From contig NZ_ARWB01000001.1 in NCBI RefSeq assembly GCF_000384475.1, positions 1,220,176 to 1,284,175 on the forward strand: a DNA stretch of 64,000 nucleotides, read 5' to 3'. Under the pieces are notes generated by a model. That model saw only the letters and a list, made by a program, of their open reading frames with translations. It was not told the DNA's origin and ran no database searches. The position numbers and the translations under genes were made by a program. This document shows, piece after piece, positions 30,463 to 38,699 of the stretch; positions within the stretch are counted from its first letter, which is position 1; every line of letters starts with the position of its first letter. Origin of the DNA: Methylopila sp. M107. GTDB lineage: Bacteria; Pseudomonadota; Alphaproteobacteria; Rhizobiales; Methylopilaceae.

Positions 30463-30634
30463 TCGAAGAGCCTTTCCAGTTCGCGGCGCAGCTGAATGGC
30501 TGTCCGTAAGCGAGTCTTACATTTGGAAAATGGCTCGCAATGGAAAGATCAAGCTTACCCGCGTGGGTGGGAGAACGTTGATCTTTAGCGAGGACCTAGA
30601 GCGCTTCATCGCAGAGATGCGAGCTTCATCTTAA
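30434..30634 (+). CDS. Excisionase/AlpA-like helix-turn-helix protein
   Basis: A 66-aa protein of the MerR/AlpA excisionase fold: FPVRGAAEWLSVSESYIWKMARNGKIKLTRVGG followed by a LIFSEDLERFI helix. In P4-like and PICI elements such proteins activate excision or early transcription. Its location just after int, near the GATCATTGAT repeats, fits a recombination directionality factor (inference). Confidence 0.75.
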   Translation: MQIPNTTPVDRRAFPVRGAAEWLSVSESYIWKMARNGKIKLTRVGGRTLIFSEDLERFIAEMRASS

Positions 30635-30642
30635 AACGAAAA

Positions 30643-30679
30643 CAGCCGCGCCATGCCGGGCGCGACTGCTTCATTTTTC
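30643..30679 (+). terminator. Probable intrinsic terminator after the HTH gene
   Basis: AGCCGCGCC and GGGCGCGACT form a stem of about nine pairs (one mismatch) with a short loop, followed after a few bases by ATTTTTC and preceded by an A-rich run. It would separate the int/excisionase unit from the replication genes. Confidence 0.55.
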
Positions 30680-30710
30680 ACTCGCCCCCGCGACGGGAAG
30701 AGATCAAGTA

Positions 30711-31424
30711 ATGACGAATATTAGCACGCCGCGCGGGCGTGAGCAATCTAACGCGCCGGACTTCGTGCGGATACTGAAAACAGATCAACTAGTACCGCGC
30801 GAGCGCGGGTTGATCAACGCGTCTTTGATCGCCGCTGAAGCCGCCCCCGACGGCCACGTCCAAGTCGATGTCTGGCCGGTCTTTCGCCTAGGCGGACGGC
30901 ATCTGCGCGGCGCGTTTCGCTGCCCTCAGTGTGAACAGGTCCATGTCGTCGGGCTGTCTGATCCGTTTATCAGATGCCCGGCGTGTCGGGGGAGAGTTGC
31001 GCCAGGCGCAAGGCGCATCGGCGATGTCAGGACGGTTTGGCGAATGCCGGAAGACACGCCCGAGCCGGTCGCTCATGACGTTGATCATCCTGAAATCGGA
31101 TGGTGTCCCGCGATGCTCGCGGAAGAGCTCCGTGGCATCGCCAAGACCCTCCGGCGTCGCAAAGATGGCCGTCCGACAAGCCGGGAACGGCAACGGCTGT
31201 TTGAGGCGCTCCGCGGCCTTCTACGGTGTCGCGCCTTCGAAGTGGCATTAGCTGAGCGATTAGATGGGGGGGAGTCCCGTCGTGACATCGCGGTCAGCCG
31301 CCGAGAGCTTTGCCACGAGATTTATCGTCGACATGCCGGGCCGGGCCGCACTTCGTTCGCCCGAACTGTCGATGTCGGGGGCAGGGCGCTCGAGCACCTG
31401 TTCTATCGAGGGTCGCTCTGGTGA
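30711..31424 (+). CDS. Zinc-ribbon protein upstream of the helicase
   Basis: A 237-aa protein of no family that I recognise. Residues about 66-95 hold CPQC-x14-CPAC, a zinc ribbon like those in primase and DNA-binding proteins; the C-terminal half is helical and Arg-rich (SRRDIAVSRRELCHEI). The stop codon overlaps the GTG of the helicase gene (GTGA), so the two are translationally coupled. The helicase lacks a recognisable primase domain, so this protein could supply the nucleic-acid-binding part (inference, no Toprim motif seen). Confidence 0.6.
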   Translation: MTNISTPRGREQSNAPDFVRILKTDQLVPRERGLINASLIAAEAAPDGHVQVDVWPVFRLGGRHLRGAFRCPQCEQVHVVGLSDPFIRCPACRGRVAPGARRIGDVRTVWRMPEDTPEPVAHDVDHPEIGWCPAMLAEELRGIAKTLRRRKDGRPTSRERQRLFEALRGLLRCRAFEVALAERLDGGESRRDIAVSRRELCHEIYRRHAGPGRTSFARTVDVGGRALEHLFYRGSLW

Positions 31425-32944
31425 GCGCGCCCCTCGACGACGCCATCACCGGCACCGACGACCCGTTCGACGCGGGCGACAAGGTCGACGAACAGATGCT
31501 GAGGCGAACTCTAATGGCGGCCGCGGGGCCGCTGGTTGACGTAGCCAATCATATCGACCCCCTCACCGGCGACTTTCGACCGCTTCCGCCCGCGCCGGTG
31601 GTCTGGGCCGAGGTCCTGCTATTTGAGGCATTCACTTTGAGCGGTGGCGAGCCAGATCTCATCTATTGGAATGACGCATGGTGGCGCTGGGAGGGGTCAC
31701 ACTGGAAGGAATCGAGCGACGGCGAGATCGAGGCCGAGGCTTACCGCGTGTTTCATCGCAAGCGGCTCTACCGCAAAGCGCTCGACGATATAAACGACGC
31801 GCCGCCGTTTAACCCAGATGGCAAAAAGCTCACCGAAACGCTCCGCGCGCTTCGCGCCCGAGTTCGCGTCGCTGGCACAGTCGAGCCGTTCCAATGGTTT
31901 GGCCGACGTCCCACCGATCCCGACCCTGCGGACCTGATCCCCTGCCAAAACGGCTTATTCAACCTCCGTACTAAAAGGCTGATGGCGGCGGACAGGCGCT
32001 TTATGGCGACGAGCGTGGGCGACTGGACGTTCGATCGTACTGTGACCGCCCCGCGCTTTATGGGCTTCGTCGAAAGCGTATGGCCGGGCGACGCGACGAC
32101 CCAGGGGTTTTTCCAAGAAATCCTTGGGTACATGCTCTCGGGAGACCGATCGCTTCAAAAAATTCCGGCGCTCATTGGGCCGCCCCGATCGGGCAAATCT
32201 CTCATCGCCCGAATTCTCGACAGCGCAGTCGGCAGCGGCCTCTACACGGCGCTATCGACTGCGCAGTTCGCCGAAAACTTCGGTCTGCAAGGCACCATCG
32301 GAAAGCGCGTCGCCGCGATACCGGACCTTCGGCTCAAACGGCAGGTCGATCACGGCGCCTTTGCCGAACGCCTTCTAACGATGTCCGGCGAGGACTCCGC
32401 CAGCATCCCCCAGAAGCATCGCGCCGACTGGCGAGGTTCACCCTCGGCCAAATTCATCTTCGCCGCCAATGAGCTTCCGGACCTCCGCGACGATAGCGGA
32501 GCTATCGCCAACCGCCTCGCTCCGCTCGTTTTCAGAAAATCATTCCTCGGCGTGGAAGATCCGAAGCTGTTCGATGCCATGCGCCGGGAGCTGGCGTGGA
32601 TCGTCAACTGGGCGGCGCTAGGCCTTGCGCGACTGAGGAAGCGCGGTTCGTTCGAGTTGCCCCAAGCGAGCCGCGACCTAATAGCGACCGCGACCGAAAG
32701 CGCGTCTCCAATAACCGCCTTCGTTCGTGAGCGATGCGAGCTCGACGAAAAGCGCGAGACATCCGTCGGTCTCATGCTCGACGTCTACAATGCCTGGCGG
32801 ATCGACGCTGGCGAGAAGCCGGCTAACGCCAATGCGCTCAGTCGAGGGCTCCGTGCAGCATATCAAATTGAGACCCGTCGAGAGCGAGGACCACGGTCGG
32901 CTGTCCGAGGCCGCGTCTATGGCGGTATTGGGATCGTGTCATGA
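31421..32944 (+). CDS. P4/D5-type phage replicative helicase
   Basis: A 507-aa SF3 helicase of the phage/plasmid primase P4 C-terminal family. A D5_N-like region precedes the motor (LIPCQNGLFNLRTKRLMA; FFQEILGYMLSGD). Walker A is GPPRSGKS (residues 253-260), and the sensor-like segment KFIFAANELPDLRDDSGAIANRL follows as in P4 alpha and VirE-like proteins. It is shorter than P4 alpha and has no visible primase active site. It should unwind the element's own origin; candidate binding repeats begin 15 bp after its stop codon. Confidence 0.85.
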   Translation: MSAPLDDAITGTDDPFDAGDKVDEQMLRRTLMAAAGPLVDVANHIDPLTGDFRPLPPAPVVWAEVLLFEAFTLSGGEPDLIYWNDAWWRWEGSHWKESSDGEIEAEAYRVFHRKRLYRKALDDINDAPPFNPDGKKLTETLRALRARVRVAGTVEPFQWFGRRPTDPDPADLIPCQNGLFNLRTKRLMAADRRFMATSVGDWTFDRTVTAPRFMGFVESVWPGDATTQGFFQEILGYMLSGDRSLQKIPALIGPPRSGKSLIARILDSAVGSGLYTALSTAQFAENFGLQGTIGKRVAAIPDLRLKRQVDHGAFAERLLTMSGEDSASIPQKHRADWRGSPSAKFIFAANELPDLRDDSGAIANRLAPLVFRKSFLGVEDPKLFDAMRRELAWIVNWAALGLARLRKRGSFELPQASRDLIATATESASPITAFVRERCELDEKRETSVGLMLDVYNAWRIDAGEKPANANALSRGLRAAYQIETRRERGPRSAVRGRVYGGIGIVS

Positions 32945-33263
32945 TCGGGATTTTCGGCGTGTCCGCCGTGTGTCCGCGTTGTCCCGAAAATGGCGGACAC
33001 GAGAAAGACAACGATATCAATATGTTGTCCGGCTGCGTCCGCGTGTCCGCTATTTTTCGTTCCAAGAGTCTTTCGCGGAAACAGGACACCAATGTCAGTC
33101 GTAGGAAGCACAATAGAGAAAAATGGCGGACACAGCGGACACGGACGCACGCGGCGGAAATTAACACGCTGATAACGCAGCCTTTTTCGTGCCCAAAGCT
33201 TTCGGCGGCCGATACCGTTAGAATAGCGGACACGTCCATGGATCGCCTGATGGGCGTCGCACC
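32945..33263. other. Candidate replication origin with seven GCGGACAC iterons
   Basis: This stretch of about 320 bp has seven exact GCGGACAC/GTGTCCGC octamers: 32959-32966 (-), 32970-32977 (-), 32993-33000 (+), 33043-33050 (-), 33126-33133 (+), 33135-33142 (+) and 33226-33233 (+). Four copies share an A-rich flank (consensus AAAATRGCGGACAC). Two are 11 bp apart and two 9 bp apart. A longer imperfect repeat, TTTTTCGT..CCAA..TTTCG.CGG, occurs at about 33053-33078 and 33184-33209. The position directly after a P4-type helicase gene suggests an iteron origin. Confidence 0.6.
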
Positions 33264-33671
33264 ATGATTGTGCCCCGCCAGCGCCCCGACGACCCGGCCG
33301 GTGAGCTCTCGGCATGGCTGCGCGCCGTCGCGGCTCACATGTCCCCCGAGGCCGCCAAGATGGCCGGCGAGGTCGAGCGCGGCCTTTTGCAAAGCTCGCG
33401 GGCGCCGGGACCTCGCCCGGCCACCATCGACGCCGACAACGCGCTCCGTCGCCTCAAGCGACTTCTTTATCCGGCGATCTCGGCAAACGCCGCAGCGACG
33501 GAAATGGCAAGGCTTGCGGCTCGATACGAGGCGGTCGGCTGGAAGCGAGACCGAGAGGCAGGGCTTGCCCCGACGGAAGAGCCCCACCGAACATTCTTCA
33601 AGCTCCTGACGGTCGACAAGAAGCTATCTCAAAGATCAATTCGCAGAGCGATTGAAGGTGAAAGGTTATGA
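33264..33671 (+). CDS. Unrecognised island protein
   Basis: A 135-aa soluble, Arg/Ala-rich, mostly helical protein (GELSAWLRAVAAHMSPEAAKMAG in the N-terminal part; DKKLSQRSIRRAIEGERL at the end). No family recognised. It starts at ATG 33264 directly after the iteron region and runs in the same direction as the helicase. It may belong to replication or its control, but nothing proves that. Confidence 0.55.
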   Translation: MIVPRQRPDDPAGELSAWLRAVAAHMSPEAAKMAGEVERGLLQSSRAPGPRPATIDADNALRRLKRLLYPAISANAAATEMARLAARYEAVGWKRDREAGLAPTEEPHRTFFKLLTVDKKLSQRSIRRAIEGERL

Positions 33672-33750
33672 TCTATTCGTTGTCCAAACAGATGTGATTT
33701 ATTTGGACAACGCGAGTCGGCAAGATGTCGCTAGAGCGGAGAAGAAGCCA

Positions 33751-34149
33751 ATGTCGGCCAACAATATCGATCTCAATCGCCTGCGACACCTTATTGACCT
33801 CGCGCAAACGCAGGCAGACCGGAGGCGGCGTCTTGGCGAGACGTATCGCCGACGGCGCGATGATCGAAGGCGCATCGAGATTGAGATCGAGACCTATGGT
33901 CAGGCGCGCCACGGGATCTTCCCGACCCGACCGGCACAATCAGCCGGCCCTCGCCGTTCGCACGAGGACCTTCTCGCTCAGCGATTGACCGACGCGCGTA
34001 TGGCCGAAGGCGAAGCATTGGCCGCGCAGGAAAACGCGACCCGCGAGGGCGCGCCTTCCATGACACTGGCTCGCGAAGCCGCCGAATACGCACGGTCGGT
34101 TCTACGGGACCGATGCCCCGTCGATATTGTTGAGCACCTGGAATCTTAA
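33751..34149 (+). CDS. Unrecognised charged coiled-coil-like protein
   Basis: 132 aa from ATG 33751, which has GGAG about ten bases upstream; a longer frame begins at 33652 but carries no better signal. The N-terminal two thirds are rich in Arg/Glu/Gln (QADRRRRLGETYRRRRDDRR) and likely helical. There are no Cys clusters or membrane segments. Two bases separate it from the next gene, so they form one transcription unit. Confidence 0.6.
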   Translation: MSANNIDLNRLRHLIDLAQTQADRRRRLGETYRRRRDDRRRIEIEIETYGQARHGIFPTRPAQSAGPRRSHEDLLAQRLTDARMAEGEALAAQENATREGAPSMTLAREAAEYARSVLRDRCPVDIVEHLES

Positions 34150-34151
34150 CC

Positions 34152-34679
34152 ATGGCCAAGACCGCAACTAAATCCGCGCTCGACGAAATCGAAGTCTTCC
34201 GAGACCGCATTAACGAGGTCCGCGAGGCGATCGAAGCTGCGGAGCGCGCGCCCGTCGACCTTGCCACGGTGAAAGAGCGTGTTGCTGGTTTCGTCGATAG
34301 TCAGGTCGACGAAGCAAGAGAATGGCTCGGCGTTTCAGCCTTTGCCGGTCGTCAAGGGGCGATGGGGCATCTCGGCGACTTACAGTTCGGTTCGGCGTTC
34401 TCTCGCGCACCCTTCGGCGTACTGGCCCAGTTCGTCGGACGCGAGGCCATTCAGAACAAGCTCATCGAGATGGCCGCACCGAGCGCCGCGGGCGGCGTTG
34501 GCGAGGGCGAACGCATGGCGACAGTCGCTAGCCGGACGCGAGAGCTCGGCGAGCTTGAGCGATCCGAAGAGGCTGCGATCCGCGCCCTCGAAGAGCATGG
34601 CGAGGTCATCATCCGCCGCCCCGACGCTAATCCGGCGATCGTGCTCGCCCGCGATCTCAACCTTGTGGAGGCTGAGTAA
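34152..34679 (+). CDS. Unrecognised island protein
   Basis: A 175-aa protein: a helical, acidic N-terminus (DEIEVFRDRINEVREAIEAAE), a Gly/Ala-rich central part with mild hydrophobicity and a C-terminal helical region ending DLNLVEAE. It resembles structural or morphogenetic small proteins of phages only in composition. Its TAA stop overlaps the ATG of the next gene (TAATG), indicating translational coupling. Confidence 0.55.
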   Translation: MAKTATKSALDEIEVFRDRINEVREAIEAAERAPVDLATVKERVAGFVDSQVDEAREWLGVSAFAGRQGAMGHLGDLQFGSAFSRAPFGVLAQFVGREAIQNKLIEMAAPSAAGGVGEGERMATVASRTRELGELERSEEAAIRALEEHGEVIIRRPDANPAIVLARDLNLVEAE

Positions 34680-34840
34680 TGGCGATCGACAACAAAGAGC
34701 TTTGGCGACGTGCTTTGAAGCCGAAGCAGACGGCGGCCGAAACCGCGCCGGCACCCGTCGCAACCGTCCGTAAAGGGCCCGATGCGTTCAAACTAGCGCT
34801 CTGGAAAGCAGCGCTGCGCGTGCCGGCCGAGCGCCAATGA
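34679..34840 (+). CDS. Small unrecognised protein (53 aa)
   Basis: Starts at ATG 34679 overlapping the previous stop codon and ends at TGA 34838-34840. It encodes a basic 53-residue product (MAIDNKELWRRALKPK at the start, LALWKAALRVPAERQ at the end). The two Trp-containing ALxxP-like segments suggest a short amphipathic protein. It is kept because of the overlap coupling and consistent orientation. Confidence 0.5.
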   Translation: MAIDNKELWRRALKPKQTAAETAPAPVATVRKGPDAFKLALWKAALRVPAERQ

Positions 34841-35065
34841 CTTCCCTTTGCGGCCTGCCTTGGCCTCGGCTGGCCGCGATCGCCCGGCCGGCTCGTCACC
34901 GGTCGATATCTGCCCGTCGTCTGGCTTCGTCACCGGGCGGCGGGCGGCGACCCCGGCACAAAGCGGGTCCTTGGGACGGGGCCCCTACTGCGGGGAGCGC
35001 GGCCGCGCAGGCTTTCGCTAGCGGGTTAGAAAAAATTTTCACTTAAGTTTCAGGGGGTTAAAAGG

Positions 35066-35554
35066 TTGAGCGTTCAGCGGCTATCTAAGGCGAAATTTGC
35101 CTCCTTGCTCGGCGTCACCCCGCCTAGAGTATCTCAGTATGCAAAGCTTGGCCTACCAGTCGAGCCAGACGGAAAGATCGACCCGGACGTCGCACTAAAG
35201 TGGCTTAAGTCGAACGTTAAGTCCGCAGCGTCCTCGACCAAAAACCCGGCCGATACATCTGGCCTGATCGAAATGCGTATCAGGTTGATCGAAGTTCAGG
35301 TCGCTCGCGGCGAGGTCGCACTTCAGCGCGAGCGCGGCGAGGTCATCGATAAGGACGTCATCGTTCGGTTCGTCGTCGACTGGAATACAAAGATCAAGAT
35401 CGGCTTGCTGAACTTCGCGGCCAGGCGCGGCCCCGGCATCGCGGCGAAAGTCGGCGCCGCTGAGGTCGAACTCATCGGCCTGCTAGAAGCTGCGATGCGC
35501 GAACATATGAATGAGATGGCCGACGAGCCGCTGCCGATGGGCATCCAAGCATGA
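35066..35554 (+). CDS. Phage terminase small subunit (Nu1-like)
   Basis: A 162-aa DNA-packaging initiator. The N-terminal winged helix-turn-helix (LSKAKFASLLGVTPPRVSQYAKLGLP) would recognise a packaging site, and a helical region (LIEMRIRLIEVQVARGEVALQRERGEVIDKDVI) corresponds to the oligomerisation/TerL-contact part of Nu1-like proteins. The start is TTG 35066 behind GGGGG. In satellites such as PICIs a private TerS redirects the helper's TerL to satellite DNA. No TerL gene is in the island. Confidence 0.72.
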   Translation: MSVQRLSKAKFASLLGVTPPRVSQYAKLGLPVEPDGKIDPDVALKWLKSNVKSAASSTKNPADTSGLIEMRIRLIEVQVARGEVALQRERGEVIDKDVIVRFVVDWNTKIKIGLLNFAARRGPGIAAKVGAAEVELIGLLEAAMREHMNEMADEPLPMGIQA

Positions 35555-36783
35555 GGCTTGATCTCGCCCATATCGCCGGAAGCACGTTTAACACGCCGCT
35601 TTTGATGCACCGCCGGCGCCTCGACACCGCGCTTGCGGCGCTCGGACCGCGCATCCTTGAAGGTGCCGCGGCGGGCCGACAGATCAATGCCGACAAAATC
35701 GCTGCGGCTATGGCGAGGCGCCAATGCGGCGATATTGGCGTCGTTCGCATGTATACCGGTGGCGCCTACCTGACGGATTTGGGCATCGGCGTGCTTCCGA
35801 TTCTCGGCACGCTCGTTCGGCGCGGAACTTGGCTCGATGCCGAGTGCGGCCTCATGAGCTACGGCCTTATCCGGCAGGGGTTCGACGACATGCTCGCGGA
35901 CCCCAGCGTGCGTGGCGTCGTCGCCGAGTACGACACGCCAGGCGGCGAGGCCGGCGGATGTTTCGACCTCGCGCGTCATATGCGGGCTGCGGCGAAGGCG
36001 GCCAGGAAGCCGCTGTGGTCGCACGCCAACGAACTCGCGGCCTCTGCAGGCTATGCGCTGGCGTCCGCGGGCGAGCGGATTTGGATAGCGACGACAGGCG
36101 AGGTCGGGTCTATCGGCGTCGTCGCGGCTCACGTCGACATGAGCAAGGCCGACGAAAGAGCCGGCCTCAAATGGACCTATATTTTCAAGGGCGAGCGGAA
36201 GGTCGACGGCAACCCGCATGAGCCTCTCAGCGGCGCCGCGGACAAGGCCGTCCGCGCCGACGTCTCGGCGCTTTACGACATGTTCGTCGACCTTGTGGCC
36301 GGACATCGCGGGATTTCCGCTCAGCGGGTGCGCGAAACCGAGGCAGGGTGCTTTAGAGGCGACGCAGCGGTTCAACAGAAGCTCGCCGATAAGGTCGGCA
36401 CGCTCGAGGACGCGATCGGGGCGCTAGCAGAGAAAATCGGAGTGGAAACGTCGTTGTCCTCTCAGCCGTCGGCCCGGCGAGTTCAACAAGCGGCCGCGCG
36501 CCACCCGGAGGTCATCGCCGCTCTCGCGGCTGACCGCACCCGCAGCGCAGCACTTACGGCGCTCGGCGTCATGGCCGCCAAGCTCGGCGTGACCTTTGAC
36601 GCCTCGGCCGCAATCGCCGGCAACGTCGGTGTACAGGCCGCTCGAAATGCTGTGCTCAACGCCGCGGCCGAGAAAGATGAAGCGGTCATCACCTGTAGCG
36701 GTCCGGGAACAGCGGAACAGAGCGACCGCACTGGCACCGCGTCGACTCGCGCGATGTGGCGCAAAGCGCTGCAGAGGGCATGA
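35551..36783 (+). CDS. S49-family prohead protease (lambda gpC-like)
   Basis: A 410-aa SppA/ClpP-fold serine protease. The substrate groove region is GVVAEYDTPGGEAGG, the Ser nucleophile lies in ANELAASAGYALASAG and the catalytic Lys in GERKVDGNPHEPLSG. The C-terminal 120 residues are Ala-rich and helical, as in proteins that also carry a scaffold part. In phages it matures the portal/capsid shell; here it has no capsid or portal partner. ATG overlaps the TerS stop (ATGA), and the stop is 3 bp from the tape-measure gene. Confidence 0.82.
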   Translation: MRLDLAHIAGSTFNTPLLMHRRRLDTALAALGPRILEGAAAGRQINADKIAAAMARRQCGDIGVVRMYTGGAYLTDLGIGVLPILGTLVRRGTWLDAECGLMSYGLIRQGFDDMLADPSVRGVVAEYDTPGGEAGGCFDLARHMRAAAKAARKPLWSHANELAASAGYALASAGERIWIATTGEVGSIGVVAAHVDMSKADERAGLKWTYIFKGERKVDGNPHEPLSGAADKAVRADVSALYDMFVDLVAGHRGISAQRVRETEAGCFRGDAAVQQKLADKVGTLEDAIGALAEKIGVETSLSSQPSARRVQQAAARHPEVIAALAADRTRSAALTALGVMAAKLGVTFDASAAIAGNVGVQAARNAVLNAAAEKDEAVITCSGPGTAEQSDRTGTASTRAMWRKALQRA

Positions 36784-36786
36784 TCC

Positions 36787-38697
36787 ATGTCGCAGAGCGA
36801 AGCCAAGGTCGTCCTATCAGTCGTCGACCGCATCACGGGTCCGCTCGCCGGGATTCAGGCGCGCATCAATCGTCTTACTGCGCCCATCCGCAACATCGGG
36901 CGCGCCATCGGCGACATCGGCCGCGCCGCCGGCGTCGACCGCCTTGCCGGGCGTGTCACCGAGCTCGGTCGCCGCATCGGCCATACCACGCAACTCGCGC
37001 GCGGCCTTATCGCCCCGCTGGCGCTCGCCGCCGGCGTGGGGCTCACGTTCGGCGCGCGCGATCTCATCAAGACGAACGCCCAATTCGAGAAGTTCGGGAC
37101 GGTCCTCGAAACCGTCCTCAAGTCGCCCGAGAAGGCGCAAAAGGCGCTCGGCTGGATCTCGACGTTTGCGGCAAAGACGCCTTACGAACTCGCCGAGACG
37201 ACCGGCGCGTTCGTGAAGCTCACGTCTTATGGCATCGACCCGGTCAAGGGCTCGCTACTGAGCGCCGGCAACGCGGCCGCGGCTATGGGGAAGCCGCTAA
37301 ACCAGGCGGTCGAGGCCATCGCCGACGCAATGAGCGGCGAAAATGAGCGCCTTAAAGAGTTCGGCATCACGACGTCGAAGGCCGGCGGCAAAATCATGTA
37401 TTCGTGGGTCGAAAACGGAAAGCAGATGACGGCCTCCGCGAAAAAAAATTCGCGCGAGCAGATCCTGTCTGTAATCAACGGGATTTGGAATCGTCAGTAT
37501 ACCGGCGCGATGGACAAGCTTTCCGCGACTTGGGACGGCATGGTCGGCAATCTCAAAGATCAGTGGGCGCGCGGAATGCTCGCCATCGGCAAGGCCGGAT
37601 TTTTTGATTACATAAAGGGCCGGCTCGCGTCCTTGCTGGATTACGTCAAGGGCCTTGCGGACTCGGGTCGTCTCGCGGAAATCGGCAAACAGATCAGTGA
37701 CGGCCTCGTCGGCGGAGTGAAGGCCGTCGAGGAGGCGCTGCGCGCCGTCAATTGGGGCGACGTTTGGGAAAGCGTGAAAGCCGGCGTCGAGGTCGTCAAG
37801 AGCGTCGGCGCGGCGTTAGGCTGGCTATCCGGGCTCGTCGGCGGCCCCGTCCAGGCGGCGCTTTTGGTCCTCGGGACGTTTACGCTCGCGCCGCTTCTTG
37901 CGTCCATCATCTCGGTGGGCGCGGCGTTCGCTTCGGTTCTGCTAGCTCTGCTCTCGCCGGCGGGAGCCGTTATCGTCGCCATAGCTGCGCTAGCAGGGGC
38001 TGCGGCGCTCGTCTATCGAAATTGGGAACCGATCAAGAGGCTATTCAGCGACATTTGGGCGAAACTGTCCGAGGTTCCCCAGTTCAAGGCATTCGAGAAC
38101 GTCAACGCGACGTTTTACGCGGCCGGCGTCGCGATCGTCGACTCTCTGTGGAGTGGCATCCAGTCGGTCTTCTCGTCGCGCATTGGCAACGGCCTGCGCG
38201 CCGAACTCGCCATCCTTACGAATTGGATGCCGGAATGGCTTAAGGGGCGGCTCGGCCTGTCTGAAATCGGCAGGTCCTTGCCGACCGGCGGCGCGAGCGG
38301 TTCCTATGCGCCGCCAACGCCGGCAATCCCCGGCGCGCCCGCGTCTGGCACGCCCGGCGTCGGCGCAGCGCAACAGGGCGGCGCATCGGGCGGATGGACG
38401 CCGTCGAGCCCCTGGGCGGGCGCTACGCCGCCTTCCAACGCAAGCGCGAACGGTCGCGTTGCCGGGGCCTTCGCCGCCCCCGCGGCGGCTCCTGCACCCG
38501 CCCCGGCGCCGGCCGTCGTCCCGATCGTCTCGGCGCAGCCGGACATTAACGTGAGCGCGCCGCTTAACCTCGACGCCGCCTTTAATTGGTCGAGCGCTGA
38601 CGCGACGTTGGCGCAAGTTCGCTCGCTGTTGGAACGTTACCGCGCGGAGAGCGAAGCACGCATCCGAGCGGCTACAGCGTCAGCCTTAGCGGACTGA
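36787..38697 (+). CDS. Phage tail tape measure protein
   Basis: A 636-aa protein. The N-terminal part contains VVLSVVDRITGPLAGIQARI and a tape_meas_nterm signature (GNAAAAMGKPLNQAVEAIADAMSGENERLKEFGI). Two hydrophobic segments follow at about residues 345-420. A Pro/Gly/Ala-rich low-complexity stretch (about 500-585) precedes a helical C-terminus. If it works as a ruler it predicts a rather short siphovirus-like tail. An A8 tract (37441-37448) lies in the frame, but the protein continues normally after it. Confidence 0.8.
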   Translation: MSQSEAKVVLSVVDRITGPLAGIQARINRLTAPIRNIGRAIGDIGRAAGVDRLAGRVTELGRRIGHTTQLARGLIAPLALAAGVGLTFGARDLIKTNAQFEKFGTVLETVLKSPEKAQKALGWISTFAAKTPYELAETTGAFVKLTSYGIDPVKGSLLSAGNAAAAMGKPLNQAVEAIADAMSGENERLKEFGITTSKAGGKIMYSWVENGKQMTASAKKNSREQILSVINGIWNRQYTGAMDKLSATWDGMVGNLKDQWARGMLAIGKAGFFDYIKGRLASLLDYVKGLADSGRLAEIGKQISDGLVGGVKAVEEALRAVNWGDVWESVKAGVEVVKSVGAALGWLSGLVGGPVQAALLVLGTFTLAPLLASIISVGAAFASVLLALLSPAGAVIVAIAALAGAAALVYRNWEPIKRLFSDIWAKLSEVPQFKAFENVNATFYAAGVAIVDSLWSGIQSVFSSRIGNGLRAELAILTNWMPEWLKGRLGLSEIGRSLPTGGASGSYAPPTPAIPGAPASGTPGVGAAQQGGASGGWTPSSPWAGATPPSNASANGRVAGAFAAPAAAPAPAPAPAVVPIVSAQPDINVSAPLNLDAAFNWSSADATLAQVRSLLERYRAESEARIRAATASALAD

Positions 38698-38699
38698 AA

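Noticed and set aside
32941-33267. 108-aa frame overlapping the helicase stop
   Set aside because: The sequence is dominated by the GCGGACAC iterons and imperfect repeats in varying orientation, and the encoded protein is low-complexity; treated as origin DNA.
34837-35046. 69-aa frame after the small 53-aa gene
   Set aside because: It overlaps the 53-aa gene by its stop codon, has no ribosome-binding site of its own, and its Arg/Pro/Gly-rich product shows no conserved character. The short gap before TerS (34841-35065) is more likely a cos/pac-like or leader region.
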